Shown: positions 48,571 to 61,460, counted from the first letter of the stretch. The stretch: 64,000 nucleotides of DNA from Congeria kusceri (GCA_027627225.1 CM051030.1:6884001-6948000); one strand, 5' to 3'. Made by a program: numbers and translations. Notes: generated by a model not told the origin, from the letters alone.

Positions 48571-49257
48571 GTGAGCACACCGATATTTAGATTGTTATCC
48601 TTCCAAATCATTCCAAATCATACATTTCAATACAAAATGAATGAATTATTATAACCAAATATAGTTTACACTTTTAATATTGAGTATGCCTAGTTAAATG
48701 TGTGCTCGATTAATGATATACACATACAAATAGGAAAGTTTATAGTTCAACGTGCAAAAGTTAAACACAATTAAAAAGTAAGACCGCAACCCAATTTATG
48801 ACGTAAGGCAGTATTTAAAATGCACTTTTAATTTGATACAATTAATGGCAGTGATTTACACATTACAAAATGTAAATTTATAATAATCTATTAGGTTGTA
48901 AACACATTACTACCACATACAGGTATATTTTCTGTTTATTATGAACAGACATACGTTTTAAAATTTTGTTTTATTTTCTAAGTGGTGTGATCCGTTGAGT
49001 TAACGACTGAAAATGTTTTAAGGCACGTTCAGTGATTAAATGAAAAAAAAAACTGAAATTAATACAATACTAACTAATATTCAAAACTTCACCCTGTATT
49101 ATCAACAGACAACTGTTGTCATCAGCTACTTGCATGAGTGTACTGTATATTTCGTACATACCTTATTTGTATGCTTTACGAGTATAAATATGTTTCTTGT
49201 TATCAATTGATCTTGAAGTTAATGTGTAAGCGTTTAGTTTGTCAATACATAAATCAA

Positions 49258-50315
49258 CAAGAGCTGTCAGAGGACAGCGCTATCGACTTTCGAAGTGTTT
49301 GAGTTAGTACATATTTTGGATAGTGGAAGGGGCATAAATTTGTTAAAATACAAAACTTTAAGGTGAAGCTTTGTATAGTTTATACAAGTTTGGAACAAAC
49401 ACTTTAACCACAAAGTCTTATTAAAAAGTGGGCTAACTCTGTCAAAATACAAAACAGAGTTATGGGAAATGTTGCCTCTGATTTGTTGATGACAAAGGTT
49501 AGTTCCAAGTTTCAAGTGAATAATTTATGTAGTTTTGAAGTTACAAAACCTTAAAATATACACTTTTACCAGAATATCTTTGTGACAAAGGTCCATAACT
49601 CTGTCAAAATACAAAACAGAGTTATGAGTAATGTTGCCCCTGATACTAGAGTTGATGACAAAGGTTAGTTCTAAGTTTCAAGTGAATAACTTATGTAGTT
49701 TTGAAGTTACCAAACGTTTGAATATTAACTTTAAACAGAAAATCTAAGTGAAAAGGGGGCAAAACTCTGTCAAAATACAAAATAGAGTTAAAGGTAATAT
49801 TGCCCCTGATACTAAAGTTGATGACAAAGGTTAGTACCAAGTTTCAAGTGAATAACTTATGTAGTTTTGAAGATATAACACTTTTGAATATAAACTTTAA
49901 CCAGAAAATCTATGTAAAAAAGGGGGCATAACTTTGTCAAAATACAAAATAGAGTTATGGGGAATGTTCACCCTGATACTGAAGTTGATGAAAAAGGGAT
50001 ATTCCAAGTTCCAAGTGAATAGCATTTGCAGTATTGAAGTTACAAAACATTTGAATATAAACTTTAAACAGAAAATCAAAATGAAAAAGGGGCATAACTC
50101 TGTCAAAATACAAAACAAAGTTATGGGGAATGTTGTCCCTGACACTGGAGTTAATGACACAGTTATATTCCAAGTTTCAAGTGAATAACCTATGTAGTTT
50201 TGAAGTTACATGCTTTTGAATAAAAACTTTAACCAAATTTCAGAATCGGACGCCGACGCCGACGCCGGGGCAAGTAGGAAAGCTCACCTATTCTTCAAAT
50301 AGTCGAGCTAAAAAT
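49258..50315. repeat. ~160-bp sub-repeat element in U1
   Basis: Starts 'caacaagagctgtcagagga' and ends with 'gacgccgacgccggggcaag' and 'gctcacctattcttcaaata'. Between are six copies around 'aactctgtcaaaatacaaaa' and 'gagttatgggaaatgttgcc', each about 157-170 bp. The frames seen on both strands recur identically in every unit and come from this repeat. Confidence 0.85.
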
Positions 50316-50350
50316 GAATAGCGAGACTTTGAAATAGTATGTTGTTTCAG

Positions 50351-50467
50351 AAAAACCGTGTAACTATAAGGGGGCAACTTACAAAGATGGAGATTCCTTT
50401 AAGGACGATTGCAATGATTGCAAATGCTCAGACGGAGCAGTTCTCTGTACCAAGAAGGCGTGTTCGA
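50351..50467 (+). CDS. module exon A1
   Basis: Acceptor 'gtatgttgtttcag', donor GTAAAT at 50468 (weaker than GTAAGT in A3/A4). Encodes 'KPCNYKGATYKDGDSFKDDC', 'NDCKC', 'SDGAVL' and 'CTKKACS'. Lys follows C-T. It shares the C-terminal Ser (tcg for ccg) and the Lys-Lys pair with A2 only. Confidence 0.9.
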
Positions 50468-50778
50468 GTAAATTATATAACATTACGAATTGTGTAATTC
50501 AAGCACAATTAGAGCGTTCGTGACGTCAGATATATTATCAAATATTAGATTAACAAAATATGTAGGTTTTCAAAAGAATGTTCGAACTGTACAATTACAT
50601 TTCCATTCCTTATTTTGCAACAAGAAATTATGATTCTGTAGTGTCCAACATTGATTTAGTTCATAGAGATAATTTTTTTTTTTAAATTGATGGTTCACTG
50701 AGGTACAATGTTTCGAAAGCAAAGAGAGCTATACTTTAAAACATGGGATTAAATGCCTGTACTTTCTGTTTCGTGCAG

Positions 50779-50895
50779 AAAAACCCTGCACTTATAAAGG
50801 AAAGGTCTACCAAGATGGTGAAAAGTTCAAGGACGACTGCAACGACTGCAAGTGTTCTGACGGTGATGTAGTCTGCACAAAGAGAGCATGCCCAA
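50779..50895 (+). CDS. module exon B1
   Basis: Acceptor 'ctgtttcgtgcag', donor GTAAGA. Encodes 'KPCTYKGKVYQDGEKFKDDC', 'NDCKC', 'SDGDVV' and 'CTKRACP'. The only B-type copy with Lys after C-T. Unspliced read-through would add 'SKKQ' and stop at a TAA embedded in AATAAA (50903-50908). Confidence 0.9.
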
Positions 50896-50933
50896 GTAAG
50901 AAACAATAAACGTCCTACATTAATACACTAATT

Positions 50934-51490
50934 CGGACACCCTTAATAGTGGGACACCCCTAATGTTAGGAAAAATAATTATTTTTCGCGTCCCTTAATA
51001 TTGGGACATATCTGAAAATTGAATTGCTTCGTGTCCCTATACCATGGGACACTAAATCTATCACCTTTTGTTGTTACTGTATAAACCTCCTTACCTTGCT
51101 AATCCGCCGGTTGCAAAGCGACGTGTGACACGGTATATTACGATTGCTTATCTATACCCCATTATTAACACCATCAGGGGTTTGTTTCAGTGACATATGG
51201 TACTAACTGTGCACTCTACCGGAGCATGGTTTTTTTAATTAAGCTTCTCAATTAATTATCATTAGCAAGGAAAAATTTGACCTTATAAACAGCATTTATG
51301 TATTAGCAATTAAATATTTTAATATATTAAAGTAAGCAATTAATATACGAAAATATAAAGTGTACTAATCAGTAAAATTATAAATATACCCAGAATACTC
51401 TGTATCATATGTTTCCCTGAATTTTGGGACACAATTTCGGAAATTATTTTTTATTGTCCGTAAGTGTCCCAATACTTAGGGTAATTAAGG
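50934..51490. repeat. 'gtgtccc' element with loose inverted ends (U1)
   Basis: 'ggacacccttaatagtggga' at the left and, inverted, 'accctaagtattgggacac' at the right bracket ~550 bp with further 'gggaca' words. It recurs after B2, B3 and B4 at about 53850, 56770 and 59520. Probably a non-autonomous element carried along by the duplication. Confidence 0.6.
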
Positions 51491-53266
51491 TACCTTTGTT
51501 CAGAATCTTATGTAAATACTACTCTCTTATTAAATAATCGTGATTTTCTTTGAATGTATTATAATGACCAAATATAGTTGACACTTTTAATATTGAGTAT
51601 GCCAAGTTAAATGTGTGCTCGATTAATGATATACACATACATATAGAAACGTTTAAAGTTCAACGTGCAAAATGTTAACACAATGTAAAAAGTAAGAACG
51701 CAACCCAATTTATGACGTAAGGCAGTATTTAAAATGCACTTTTAATTTGATACAATTAATGGCAGTGATTTACACATTATAAAATGTAAATTTATAATAA
51801 TCTATTAGGTTGTAAACACATTACTACCACATACGGGTATATTTTCTGTTTATTATGAACAGACATACGTTTTAAAATTTTGTTTTATTTTCTAAGTGGT
51901 GTGATCCGTTGAGTTAACGACTGAAAATGTTTTAAGGCACGGTCAGTGATTAAATGAAAAAAAAACTGAAATTAATACAATACTAACTAATATTCAAAAC
52001 TTCACCCTGTATTATCAACAGACAACTGTTGTCATCAGCTACTTGCATGAGTGTACTGTATATTTCGTACATACCTTATTTGTATGCTTTACGAGTATAA
52101 ATATGTTTCTTGTTATCAATTGATCTTGAAGTTAATGTGTAAGCGTTTAGTTTGTCAATACATAAATCAACAAGAGCTGTCAGAGGACAGCGCTATCGAC
52201 TTTCGAAGTGTTTGAGTTAGTACATATTTTGGATAGTGGAAGGGGCATAAATTTGTTAAAATACAAAACTTTAAGGTGAAGCCTTGTATAGTTTATACAA
52301 GTTTGGAACAAACACTTTAACCACAAAGTCTTATTAAAAAGAGGGCTAACTCTGTCAAAATACAAAACAGAGTTATGGGAAATGTTGCCTCTGATACTAG
52401 AGTTGATGACAAAGGTTAGTTCCAAGTTTCAAGTGAATAATTTATGTAGTTTTGAAGTTACAAAACCTTAAAATATACACTTTTACCAGAATATCTTTGT
52501 GACAAAGGTCCATAACTCTGTCAAAATACAAAACAGAGTTATGAGTAATGTTGCCCCTGATACTAGAGTTGATGACAAAGGTTAGTTCTAAGTTTCAAGT
52601 GAATAACTTATGTAGTTTTGAAGTTACCAAACGTTTGAATATTAACTTTAAACAGAAAATCTAAGTGAGAAGGGGGCAAAACTCCGTCAAAATACAAAAT
52701 AGAGTTAAAGGTAATGTTGCCCCTGATACTAAAGTTGATGACAAAGGTTAGTACCAAGTTTCAAGTGAATAACTTATGTAGTTTTGAAGATATAACACTT
52801 TTGAATATAAACTTTAACCAGAAAATCTATGTAAAAAAGGGGGCATAACTTTGTCAAAATACAAAATAGAGTTATGGGGAATGTTCACCCTGATACTGAA
52901 GTTGATGACAAAGGGATATTCCAAGTTCCAAGTGAATAGCATTTGTAGTATTGAAGTTACAATGCATTTGAATATAAACTTTAAACAGAAAATCAAAATG
53001 AAAAAGGGGCATAACTCTGTCAAAATACAAAACAAAGTTATGGGGAATGTTGTCCCTGACACTGGAGTTAATGACACAGTTATATTCCAAGTTTCAAGTG
53101 AATAACGTATGTAGTTTTGAAGTTACATGCTTTTGAATAAAAACTTTAATCAAATTCAGACGCGGACGCCGACGCCGACGCCGGGGCAAGTAGGAAAGCT
53201 CACATATTCTTCAAATAGTCGAGCTAAAAATGAATAGCGAGACTTTGAAATAGTATGTTGTTTCAG

Positions 53267-53383
53267 AAAAACCGTGTAACTATAAGGGGGCAACTTACAA
53301 AGATGGAGAATCCTTTAAGGACGATTGCAATGATTGCAAATGTTCATACGGAGCAGTTCTCTGTACCAAGAAGGCGTGTTCGA
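53267..53383 (+). CDS. module exon A2
   Basis: Same acceptor as A1; donor GTAAAT. Encodes the A-type module with 'DGESFKDDC', 'NDCKC', 'SYGAVL' and 'CTKKACS'. Asp to Tyr in the conserved S-D-G turn is unique to this copy and may weaken the fold (inference). Confidence 0.9.
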
Positions 53384-53695
53384 GTAAATTATATAACATT
53401 ACGAATTGTGTAATTCAAGCACAATTAGAGCGTTCGTGACGTCAGATATATTATCAAATATTAGATTAACAAAATATGTAGGTTTTCAAAAGAATGTTCG
53501 AACTGTACAATTACATTTCCATTCCTTATTTTGCAACAAGAAATTATGATTCTGTAGTGTCCAACATTGATTTAGTTCATAGAGATAATTATCTGTTTTT
53601 AAATTGATGGTTCATTGAGGTACAATATTTCGAAAGCAACGATAGCTATACTTTAAAACATGGGATTAAATGCCTGTACTTTCTGTTTCGTTTAG

Positions 53696-53812
53696 AGAAA
53701 CCCTGCACTTATAAAGGAAAGGTCTACCAAGATGGTGAAAAGTTCAAGGACGACTGCAACGATTGCAAGTGTTCTGACGGTGATGTAGACTGCACAGAAC
53801 GAGCATGTCCAA
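53696..53812 (+). CDS. module exon B2
   Basis: The acceptor is 'tttcgtttag', changed from 'cgtgcag' in B1/B4. The exon starts 'agaaaccc', which still gives Lys-Lys-Pro across the phase-1 junction. Ends 'DVDCTERACP': Glu after C-T in place of Lys. Donor GTAAGA. Confidence 0.9.
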
Positions 53813-56191
53813 GTAAGAAACTATAAACGTCCTACAGTAATACACTAATTCGGACACCCTTAATAGTGGGACACCCCTAATGTTAGGAAAAATAATTAAT
53901 TTTCGCGTCCCTTAATATTGGGACATATCTGAAAATTGAATTGCTTCGTGTCCCTATACCATGGGACACTAAATCTATCACCTTTTGTTATTACTGTATA
54001 AACCTCCTTACCTTGCTAATCCGCCGGTTGCAAAGCGACGTGTGACACGGTATATTACGATTGCTTATCTATACCCTATTATTAACACCATCAGGGGTTT
54101 GTTTCATTGACATATGGTACAAACTGTGCACTCTACCGGAGCATGGTCTTTTTAATTAAGCTTTTCAATTAATTTTCATTAAGTTCCCAGCAAGGAAAAA
54201 TTTGATCTTATAAACAGCATTTATGTATTAGCAATTAAATATTTTAATATATTAGAGTAAGCAATTAATATACCAAAATATAAAGTGTACTAATCAGTAA
54301 AAGTATAAATATATCCAGAATACTCTGTATCATATGTTTCCCTAAATTTTGGGACACAATTTCGGAAATTATTTTTTATTGTCCGTAAGTGTCCCAATAC
54401 TTAGGGCAATTACGGTACCTTTGTTCAGAATCTTATGGAAATACTACTCTCTTATTAAATAATCGTGATTTTCTTTGAATGTATTATAATGACCAAATAT
54501 AGTTGACACTTTTAATATTGGGTATGCCAAGTTAAATGTGTGCTCGATTAATGATATACACATACATATAGAAACGTTTACAGTTCAACGTGCAAAATGT
54601 TAACACAATTTAAAAATTAAGACCGTAGCACAATTTATGACGTAAGGCAGTATTTAACATGCATTTTTAATTTGACACAATTAATGGCAGTGATTTACAC
54701 ATTATAAAATGTAAATTTATAACAATCTATTAGGTTGTAAACACATTATTACCACATACAGGTATATTTCCTGTTTATTATGAACAGACATACGTTTTAA
54801 AATTTTGTTTTATTTTCTAAGTGGTGTGATCCGTTGAGTTAACGACTGAAAATGTTTTAAGGCACGGTCAGTGATTAAATGAAAAAAAAACTGAATTTAA
54901 TACAATACTAACTAATATTCAAAACTTCACCCTGTATTATCATCAGACAACTGTTGTCATCAGCTACTTGCATGAGTGTACTGTATATTTCGTACATACC
55001 TTATTTGTATGCTTTACGAGTATAAATATGTTTCTTGTTATCAATTGATCTTGAAGTTAATGTGTAAGCGTTTAGTTTGTCAATACATAAATCAACAAGA
55101 GCTGTCAGAGGACAGCGCTATCGACTTTCGAAGTGTTTGAGTTAGTACATATTTTGGATAGTGGAAGGGGCATAAATTTGTTAAAATACAAAACTTTAAG
55201 GATTAGCCTTGTACAGTTTTAACAAGTTTGGAACAAACACTTTAACCACAAAGTCTTATTAAAAAGAGGGCTAACTCTGTTAAAATACAAAACAGAGTTA
55301 TGGGAAATGTTGCCTCCGATACTAGAGTTGATGACAAAGGTTAGTTCCAAGTTTCAAGTGAATAATTTATGTAGTTTTGAAGTTACAAAACCTTAAAATA
55401 TACACTTTTACCAGAATATCTTTGTGACAAAGGTCCATAACTCTGTCAAAATACAAAACAGAGTTATGAGTAATGTTGCCCCTGATACTAGAGTTGATGA
55501 CAAAGGTTAGTTCTAAGTTTCAAGTGAATAACTTATGTAGTTTTGAAGTTACCAAACGTTTGAATATTAACTTTAAACAGAAAATCTAAGTGAAAAGGGG
55601 GTAAAACTCTGTCAAAATACAAAATAGAGTTAAAGGTAATGTTGCCCCTGATACTAAAGTTGATGACAAAGGTTAGTACCAAGTTTCAAGTGAATAACTT
55701 ATGTAGTTTTGAAGATATAACACTTTTGAATATAAACTTTAACCAGAAAATCTATGTAAAAAAGGGGGCATAACTTTGTCAAAATACAAAATAGAGTTAT
55801 GGGGAATGTTCACCCTGATACTGAAGTTGATGACAAAGGGATATTCCAAGTTCCAAGTGAATAGCATTTGTAGTATTGAAGTTACAATGCATTTGAATAT
55901 AAACTTTAAACAGAAAATCAAAATGAAAAAGGGGCATAACTCTGTCAAAATACAAAACAAAGTTATGGGGAATGTTGTTCCTGACACTGGAGTTAATGAC
56001 ACAGTTATATTCCAAGTTTCAAGTGAATAACATATGTAGTTTTGAAGTTACATGCTTTTGAATAAAAACTTTAATCAAATTCAGACGCGGACGCCGACGC
56101 CGACGCCGGGGCAAGTAGGAAAGCTCACATATTCTTCGAATAGTCGAGCTAAAAATGAATAGCGAGACTTTGAAATAGTATGTTGTTTCAG

Positions 56192-56308
56192 AAAAACCGT
56201 GTAACTATAAGGGGGCAACTTACAAAGATGGGGAATCCTTTAAGGACGATTGCAATGATTGCAAATGCTCAGACGGAGCAGTTCTCTGTACCAAGAGGGC
56301 GTGTCCGA
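56192..56308 (+). CDS. module exon A3
   Basis: A-type module with 'DGESFKDDC', 'SDGAVL' and 'CTKRACP'. Lys-Arg and the final Pro match A4, not A1/A2. Donor improved to GTAAGT. Confidence 0.9.
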
Positions 56309-56619
56309 GTAAGTTATATAACATTACGAATTGTGTAATTCAAGCACAATTAGAGCGTTCGTGACGTCAGATATATTATCAAATATTATATTAACAAAAT
56401 ATGTAGGTTTTCAAAGTAATGTTCGAACTGTACAATTACATTTCCATTCCTTATTTTGCAACCAGAACGTATGATTCTGTAGTGTCCAACATTGATTTAG
56501 TTCATAGAGATAATTATTTGTTTTAAATTGATGGTTCATTGAGGTACAATATTTCGAAAGCAACGCGAGCTATACTTTAAAACATGGGATTAAATGCCTG
56601 TACTTTCTGTTTCGTTTAG

Positions 56620-56736
56620 AGAAACCCTGCACTTATAAAGGAAAGGTCTACCAAGATGGTGAAAAGTTCAAGGATGACTGCAACGATTGCAAGTGTTCTG
56701 ACGGTGATGTAGACTGCACAGAGCGAGCATGTCCAA
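56620..56736 (+). CDS. module exon B3
   Basis: B-type module nearly identical to B2, with the 'cgtttag' acceptor and 'DVDCTERACP'. After the donor the intron reads 'actataaacg', so the AATAAA of B1/B4 is absent. Confidence 0.9.
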
Positions 56737-58943
56737 GTAAGAAACTATAAACGTCCTACAGTAATACACTAATTCGGACACCCTTAATAGTGGGACACCC
56801 CTAATGTTAGGAAAAATAATTAATTTTCGCGTCCCTTAATATTGGGACATATCTGAAAATTGAATTGCTTCGTGTCCCTATACCATGGGACACTAAACTA
56901 TCACCTTTTGTTGTTACTGTATAAACCTCCTTACCTTGCTAATCCGCCGGTTGCAAAGCGACGTGTGACACGGTATATTACGATTGCTTATCTATACCCT
57001 ATTATTAACACAATCAGGGGTTTGTTTCATTGACATATGGTACAAACTGTGCACTCTACCGGAGCATGGTCTTTTTAATTAAGCTTTTCAATTAATTTTC
57101 ATTAAGTTCCCAGCAAGGAAAAATTTGATCTTATAAACAGCATTTATGTATTAGCAATTAAATATTTTAATATATTAGAGTAAGCAATTAATATACCAAA
57201 ATATAAAGTGTACTAATCAGTAAAAGTATAAATATATCCAGAATACTCTGTATCATATGTTTCCCTAAATTTTGGGACACAATTTCGGAAATTATTTTTT
57301 ATTGTCCGTAAGTGTCCCAATACTTAGGGCAATTACGGTACCTTTGTTCAGAATCTTATGGAAATACTACTCTCTTATTAAATAATCGTGATTTTCTTTG
57401 AATGTATTATAATGACCAAATATAGTTGACACTTTTAATATTGGGTATGCCAAGTTAAATGTGTGCTCGATTAATGATATACACATACATATAGAAACGT
57501 TTAAAGTTCAACGTGCAAAATGTTAACACAATTTAAAAATTAAGACCGTAGCACAATTTATGACGTAAGGCAGTATTTAACATGCATTTTTAATTTGACA
57601 CAATTAATGGCAGTGATTTACACATTATAAAATGTAAATGTATAACAATCTATTAGGTTGTAAACACATTATTACCACATACAGGTATATTTCCTGTTTA
57701 TTATGAACAGACATACGTTTTAAAATTTTGTTTTATTTTCTAAGTGGTGTGATCCGTTGAGTCAACGACTGAAAAAGTTTTTTAAGCATGGACAGTGATT
57801 AAAGAAAAAAAACTGAATTTAATACAATACTAACTAATATTCAAAACTTCACCATGTATTATAAACAGACAACTGTTGTCATCAGCTACTTGCATGAGTG
57901 TACTGTATATTTCGTACATACCTTATTTGTATGCTTTACGAGTATAAATATGTTTCTTGCTATCAATTGATCTTGAAGTTAACGTGGAAGCGTTTAGTTT
58001 GTCAATACATAAATCAACAAGAGCTGTCAGAGGACAGCGCCATCGACTATTCGAAGTATTTGAGTTAGTACATATTTTGGATAGTGGAAGGGGCATAAAT
58101 TTGTTAAAATACAAAACTTTAAGTTCACCTTGTATAGTTTATACAAGTTTGGAACAAACACTTTAACCACAAAGTCTATTAAAAATGTGGGCTAACTCTG
58201 TCAAAATACAAAACAGAGTTATGGGAAATGTTGCCCCTGATATTAGACTTGATGATAAAGGTTAGTTCCAAGTTTCAAGTGAATAACTTATGTAGTTTTG
58301 AAGTTACGAAATTTTTGAATATACACTTTTACCAGAAAATTTATGTGAAAAGGGGCATAACTCTGTCAAAATACAAAACAGAGTTATGAGTAATGTTGCC
58401 CTTGATAGTAGAGTTGATGACAAGGTTAGTTCCAAGTTTCAAGTGAATAAATTACGTAGTTTTGAAGATACAACACTTTTGAATATAAACTTTAACCAGA
58501 AAATCTATTTGAAAATGGGGCATAACTCTGTCAAAATACAAAATAGAGTTATGGAGAATGTCCACCCTGATACTGAAGTTGATGACAAAGGGATATTCCA
58601 AGCTTCAAGTGAATAGCTTTTGTAGAATTGAAGTTACAAAACATTTGAAATAAACTTTAACCAGAAAATCGAATAGAAAAAGGGGCATAGCTGTGTCAAA
58701 ATACAAAATAAAGTTATGGGAAATGTTGCCCCTGACACTGGATTTGATGACAAAGGTATATTCCAAGTTTCAAGTGAATAACTTCTGTAGTTTTGAAGTT
58801 ACAAGTCTTTTGAATACCAACTTTAGCCAAATTCAGACGCGGACACCGACGCCGACGCCGGGGGAAGTAGGAAAGCTCACCTATTCTTCGAATAGTCGAG
58901 CTAAAAATGAATAGCGAGACTTTGAAATAGTATGTTGTTTCAG

Positions 58944-59060
58944 AAAAACCGTGTAACTATAAGGGGGCAACTTACAAAGATGGGGAATCCTTTAAGGACG
59001 ATTGCAATGATTGCAAATGCTCAGACGGAGCAGTTCTCTGTACCAAGAGGGCGTGTCCGA
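58944..59060 (+). CDS. module exon A4
   Basis: Reads as A3 ('DGESFKDDC', 'CTKRACP', donor GTAAGT). I noted no coding difference from A3, despite the more diverged sub-repeat upstream. Confidence 0.9.
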
Positions 59061-59371
59061 GTAAGTTATATAACATTACGAATTGTGTAATTCAAGCACA
59101 ATTAGAGCGTTCGTGACGTCAGATATATTATCAAATATTATATTAACAAAATATGTAGGTTTTCAAAGTAATGTTCGAACTGTACAATTACATTTCCATT
59201 CCTTATTTTGCAACCAGAACGTATGATTCTGTAGTGTCCAACATTGATTTAGTTCATAGAGATAATTATTTGTTTTAAATTGATGGTTCATTGAGGTACA
59301 ATATTTCGAAAGCAACGCGAGCTATACTTTAAAACATGGGATTAAATGCCTGCACTTTCTGTTTCGTGCAG

Positions 59372-59488
59372 AAAAACCCTGCACTTATAAAGGAAAGGTC
59401 TACCAAGATGGTGAAAAGTTCAAGGACGACTGCAACGATTGCAAGTGTTCTGACGGTGATGTAGACTGCACAGAGCGAGCATGTCCAA
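59372..59488 (+). CDS. module exon B4
   Basis: Combines the B1-type acceptor 'cgtgcag' and intronic AATAAA (59496-59501) with the B2/B3-type coding end 'DVDCTERACP'. A mosaic, as expected from unequal crossing-over or gene conversion among units. Confidence 0.9.
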
Positions 59489-60414
59489 GTAAGAAACAAT
59501 AAACGTCCTACATTAATACACTAATTCGGACACTCTTAATAGTGGGACACCCCTAATGTTAGGAAAAATAATTAATTTTCGCGTCCCTTAATATTGGGAC
59601 ATATCTAAATATTGAATTGCTTCGTGTCCCTATACAATGGGACACTAAATCTATCACCTTTTCTTGTTACTGTATAAACCTCCTTACCGTGCTAATCCGC
59701 CGGTTGCAAAGCGACGTGTGACACGGTATATTACGATTTCTTTTCTATACACCATTATTAACACCATCAGGGGTTTGTTTCATTGACACATGGTGCAAAC
59801 TGTGCACTCTACCGTATCATGGTCTTTTCAATTAAGCTTCTCAATTAATTTTCATTAAGTTCCCAGGAAGGAAAAATTTGATCTTATAAACAGCATTTAT
59901 GTATTAGCAATTAAATATTTTAATATATTAGAGTAAGCAATTAATATACCAATATATAAAGTGTACTAATCAGTAAAAAAAATATATATATGCAGAATAC
60001 TCTGTATCATATGTTTCCCTAAATTTTGGGACACAATTTCGGGAATTATATTTTATTGTCCGTAAGTGTCCCAATACTTAGGGCAATTACGGTACCTTTG
60101 TTTCGAATCTTATGGAAATACTACTCTCTTATTACATAATCGTGATTTTCTTTGCTTGGAATTTGATCAAAATACAAAGAGTACTCGCCCAAGTAAGAGG
60201 CTTTGAAAAAGGAAACAACACAATAATAAGCATTTGTATATTTAAGATACGATTGACTAGAACGTTGCTATATGCCTTGGTAAAGTATGAAGTAAAACGT
60301 TATAGTAGAGCAAAAAACGTAAACTTGTATCTATTTAACCAGATCAAATGCCTATACATCACATGTTTAAATAAGTGTCCATCAATTGTTGTATCTGTGT
60401 TAATTATATCATAG

Positions 60415-61035
60415 AAAAGCCGTGCAAGTGAAAAAGATTGTATACCAAGATATAGAGGATATTTGTTGGATTCAGTGTAAGATCGTATTTTATTTCATGA
60501 TTGGTCATATAAAACATATTTTCACGAGTTGCGGAGCCAAGGGTGAATATATCAGTTTTCTATGACTACAAATGAAATAAAATACGATCTTACACAATAA
60601 TAATAAAAAAATTGCACGAAATATGCTGATGCACGTTTGTGTATTCTAATGTCATTAATATAACGTCGTAATGATTCCAAAGTTGTGGTCGGAAAATAGT
60701 GCCATACTTTCTGCGTCGTTGTCGCTTAATTGGATGTTTGTTGAATTTTGTTATGTGTTTTCTGTTGTTTAAAAAGGCCTATGTTTACACTGACGATTAG
60801 GTTATTCACATACTTTCAAAAAATTAAAACAATTAAAAACAAAATTAAAAGAAGTTCCATATTGAGTGAAATTATCAAATGTTATCAGTTCACTCGACTC
60901 AGAGTAAAATGATCGGATTATCATTCACTGATATTTTTCACTCATTCACCGCATAGCATTCAAAGACGAATGTAATGATTGTCAATGTGCAAACGGCATT
61001 GTAGGTTGCATAAAGCGACCACGTCCAAATAAGTG
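60415..61035 (+). pseudogene. split, decayed module exon
   Basis: The 5' half at 60415-60470 ('aaaagccgtgcaag', then 'tataccaagat') follows a 'tcatag' acceptor but has a TGA and a TAG. The 3' half at 60958-61035 reads 'FKDECNDCQCANGIVGC' and then 'IKRPRP', with the last Cys changed to Arg and the donor destroyed (AATAAGT). About 490 bp, including the foldback element at 60475, separate them. It cannot be spliced as a module; skipping it keeps phase. Confidence 0.75.
60475..60595. mobile_element. 121-bp foldback MITE inside the split exon
   Basis: Perfect 24-bp inverted ends (GTGTAAGATCGTATTTTATT, then TCAT) at 60475-60498 and 60572-60595. A related single arm with one change occurs at 23523-23546 with similar internal sequence, so the family has other copies. 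Confidence 0.85.
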
Positions 61036-61460
61036 AAACTTAACTGCTAACAGTGCTATAGAATGCAAATAACAATCTTAGAAACACAATATTGCATAAA
61101 AGGAGAAAGTCCACTTAAATATGAGCCATACGTGTTTATGATTAAACAATATTAATACAAGAAAACCTATGTATGTATGTATCGGAAAAAAACTGATTTT
61201 ACGCTACCTGTATACGGACGAACTCTATACCTATATAACCACAAGAAAACAGCATCAACCACAAGCAGAAGAGATGAAGTGCGAAGTTACCATCGTCCGA
61301 AAATTGCGCATTAAAATTAACATCATGCTTTCTGTTGAAATACTTGATTTGACATTATGAACCAATACATGGTAAACGTTTAAACCAACTACATTCTATT
61401 TGTGAAAATAACTCAAAACCATATTATGGTGGTTAATGCTAAACGTGTAACAATTTGCAG

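Larger units (their letters stand above)
48640..51561. repeat. tandem segmental unit U1 (2.9 kb)
   Basis: First of four head-to-tail units, each containing in order an AT-rich leader, a ~1.05 kb internally repetitive element, an A-type exon, a spacer, a B-type exon and a 'gtgtccc'-rich element. The next copy of the leader ('accaaatatagttgacact') begins at about 51562. The A1-to-A2 exon distance is 2,916 bp. Confidence 0.85.
51562..54486. repeat. tandem segmental unit U2
   Basis: Second unit, containing the sub-repeat element (about 52170-53228), exons A2 and B2, and the 'gtgtccc' element. Nearly identical to U3 by eye over its B-exon half; the A2-to-A3 distance is 2,925 bp. Confidence 0.85.
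54487..57411. repeat. tandem segmental unit U3
   Basis: Third unit, with sub-repeat element (about 55095-56155), A3, B3 and the 'gtgtccc' element. It shares the altered B acceptor with U2 and the A coding variants with U4. Confidence 0.85.
57412..60160. repeat. tandem segmental unit U4 (short)
   Basis: Fourth unit. The A3-to-A4 distance is 2,752 bp, about 170 bp less than the others, because its sub-repeat element (about 58018-58912) has five rather than six ~160-bp copies. Similarity fades after 'ggaaatactactctctta' near 60135. Confidence 0.8.

Noticed and set aside
49897..56030. Near-identical 72-87 residue frames recurring on both strands at ~2.9 kb spacing
   Set aside because: They sit in the sub-repeat element copied with each unit; repetition reflects segmental duplication, not selection on protein.
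60112..60414. 100-residue plus-strand frame
   Set aside because: It begins in the decaying edge of U4 and runs into the acceptor of the relic exon; no domain.
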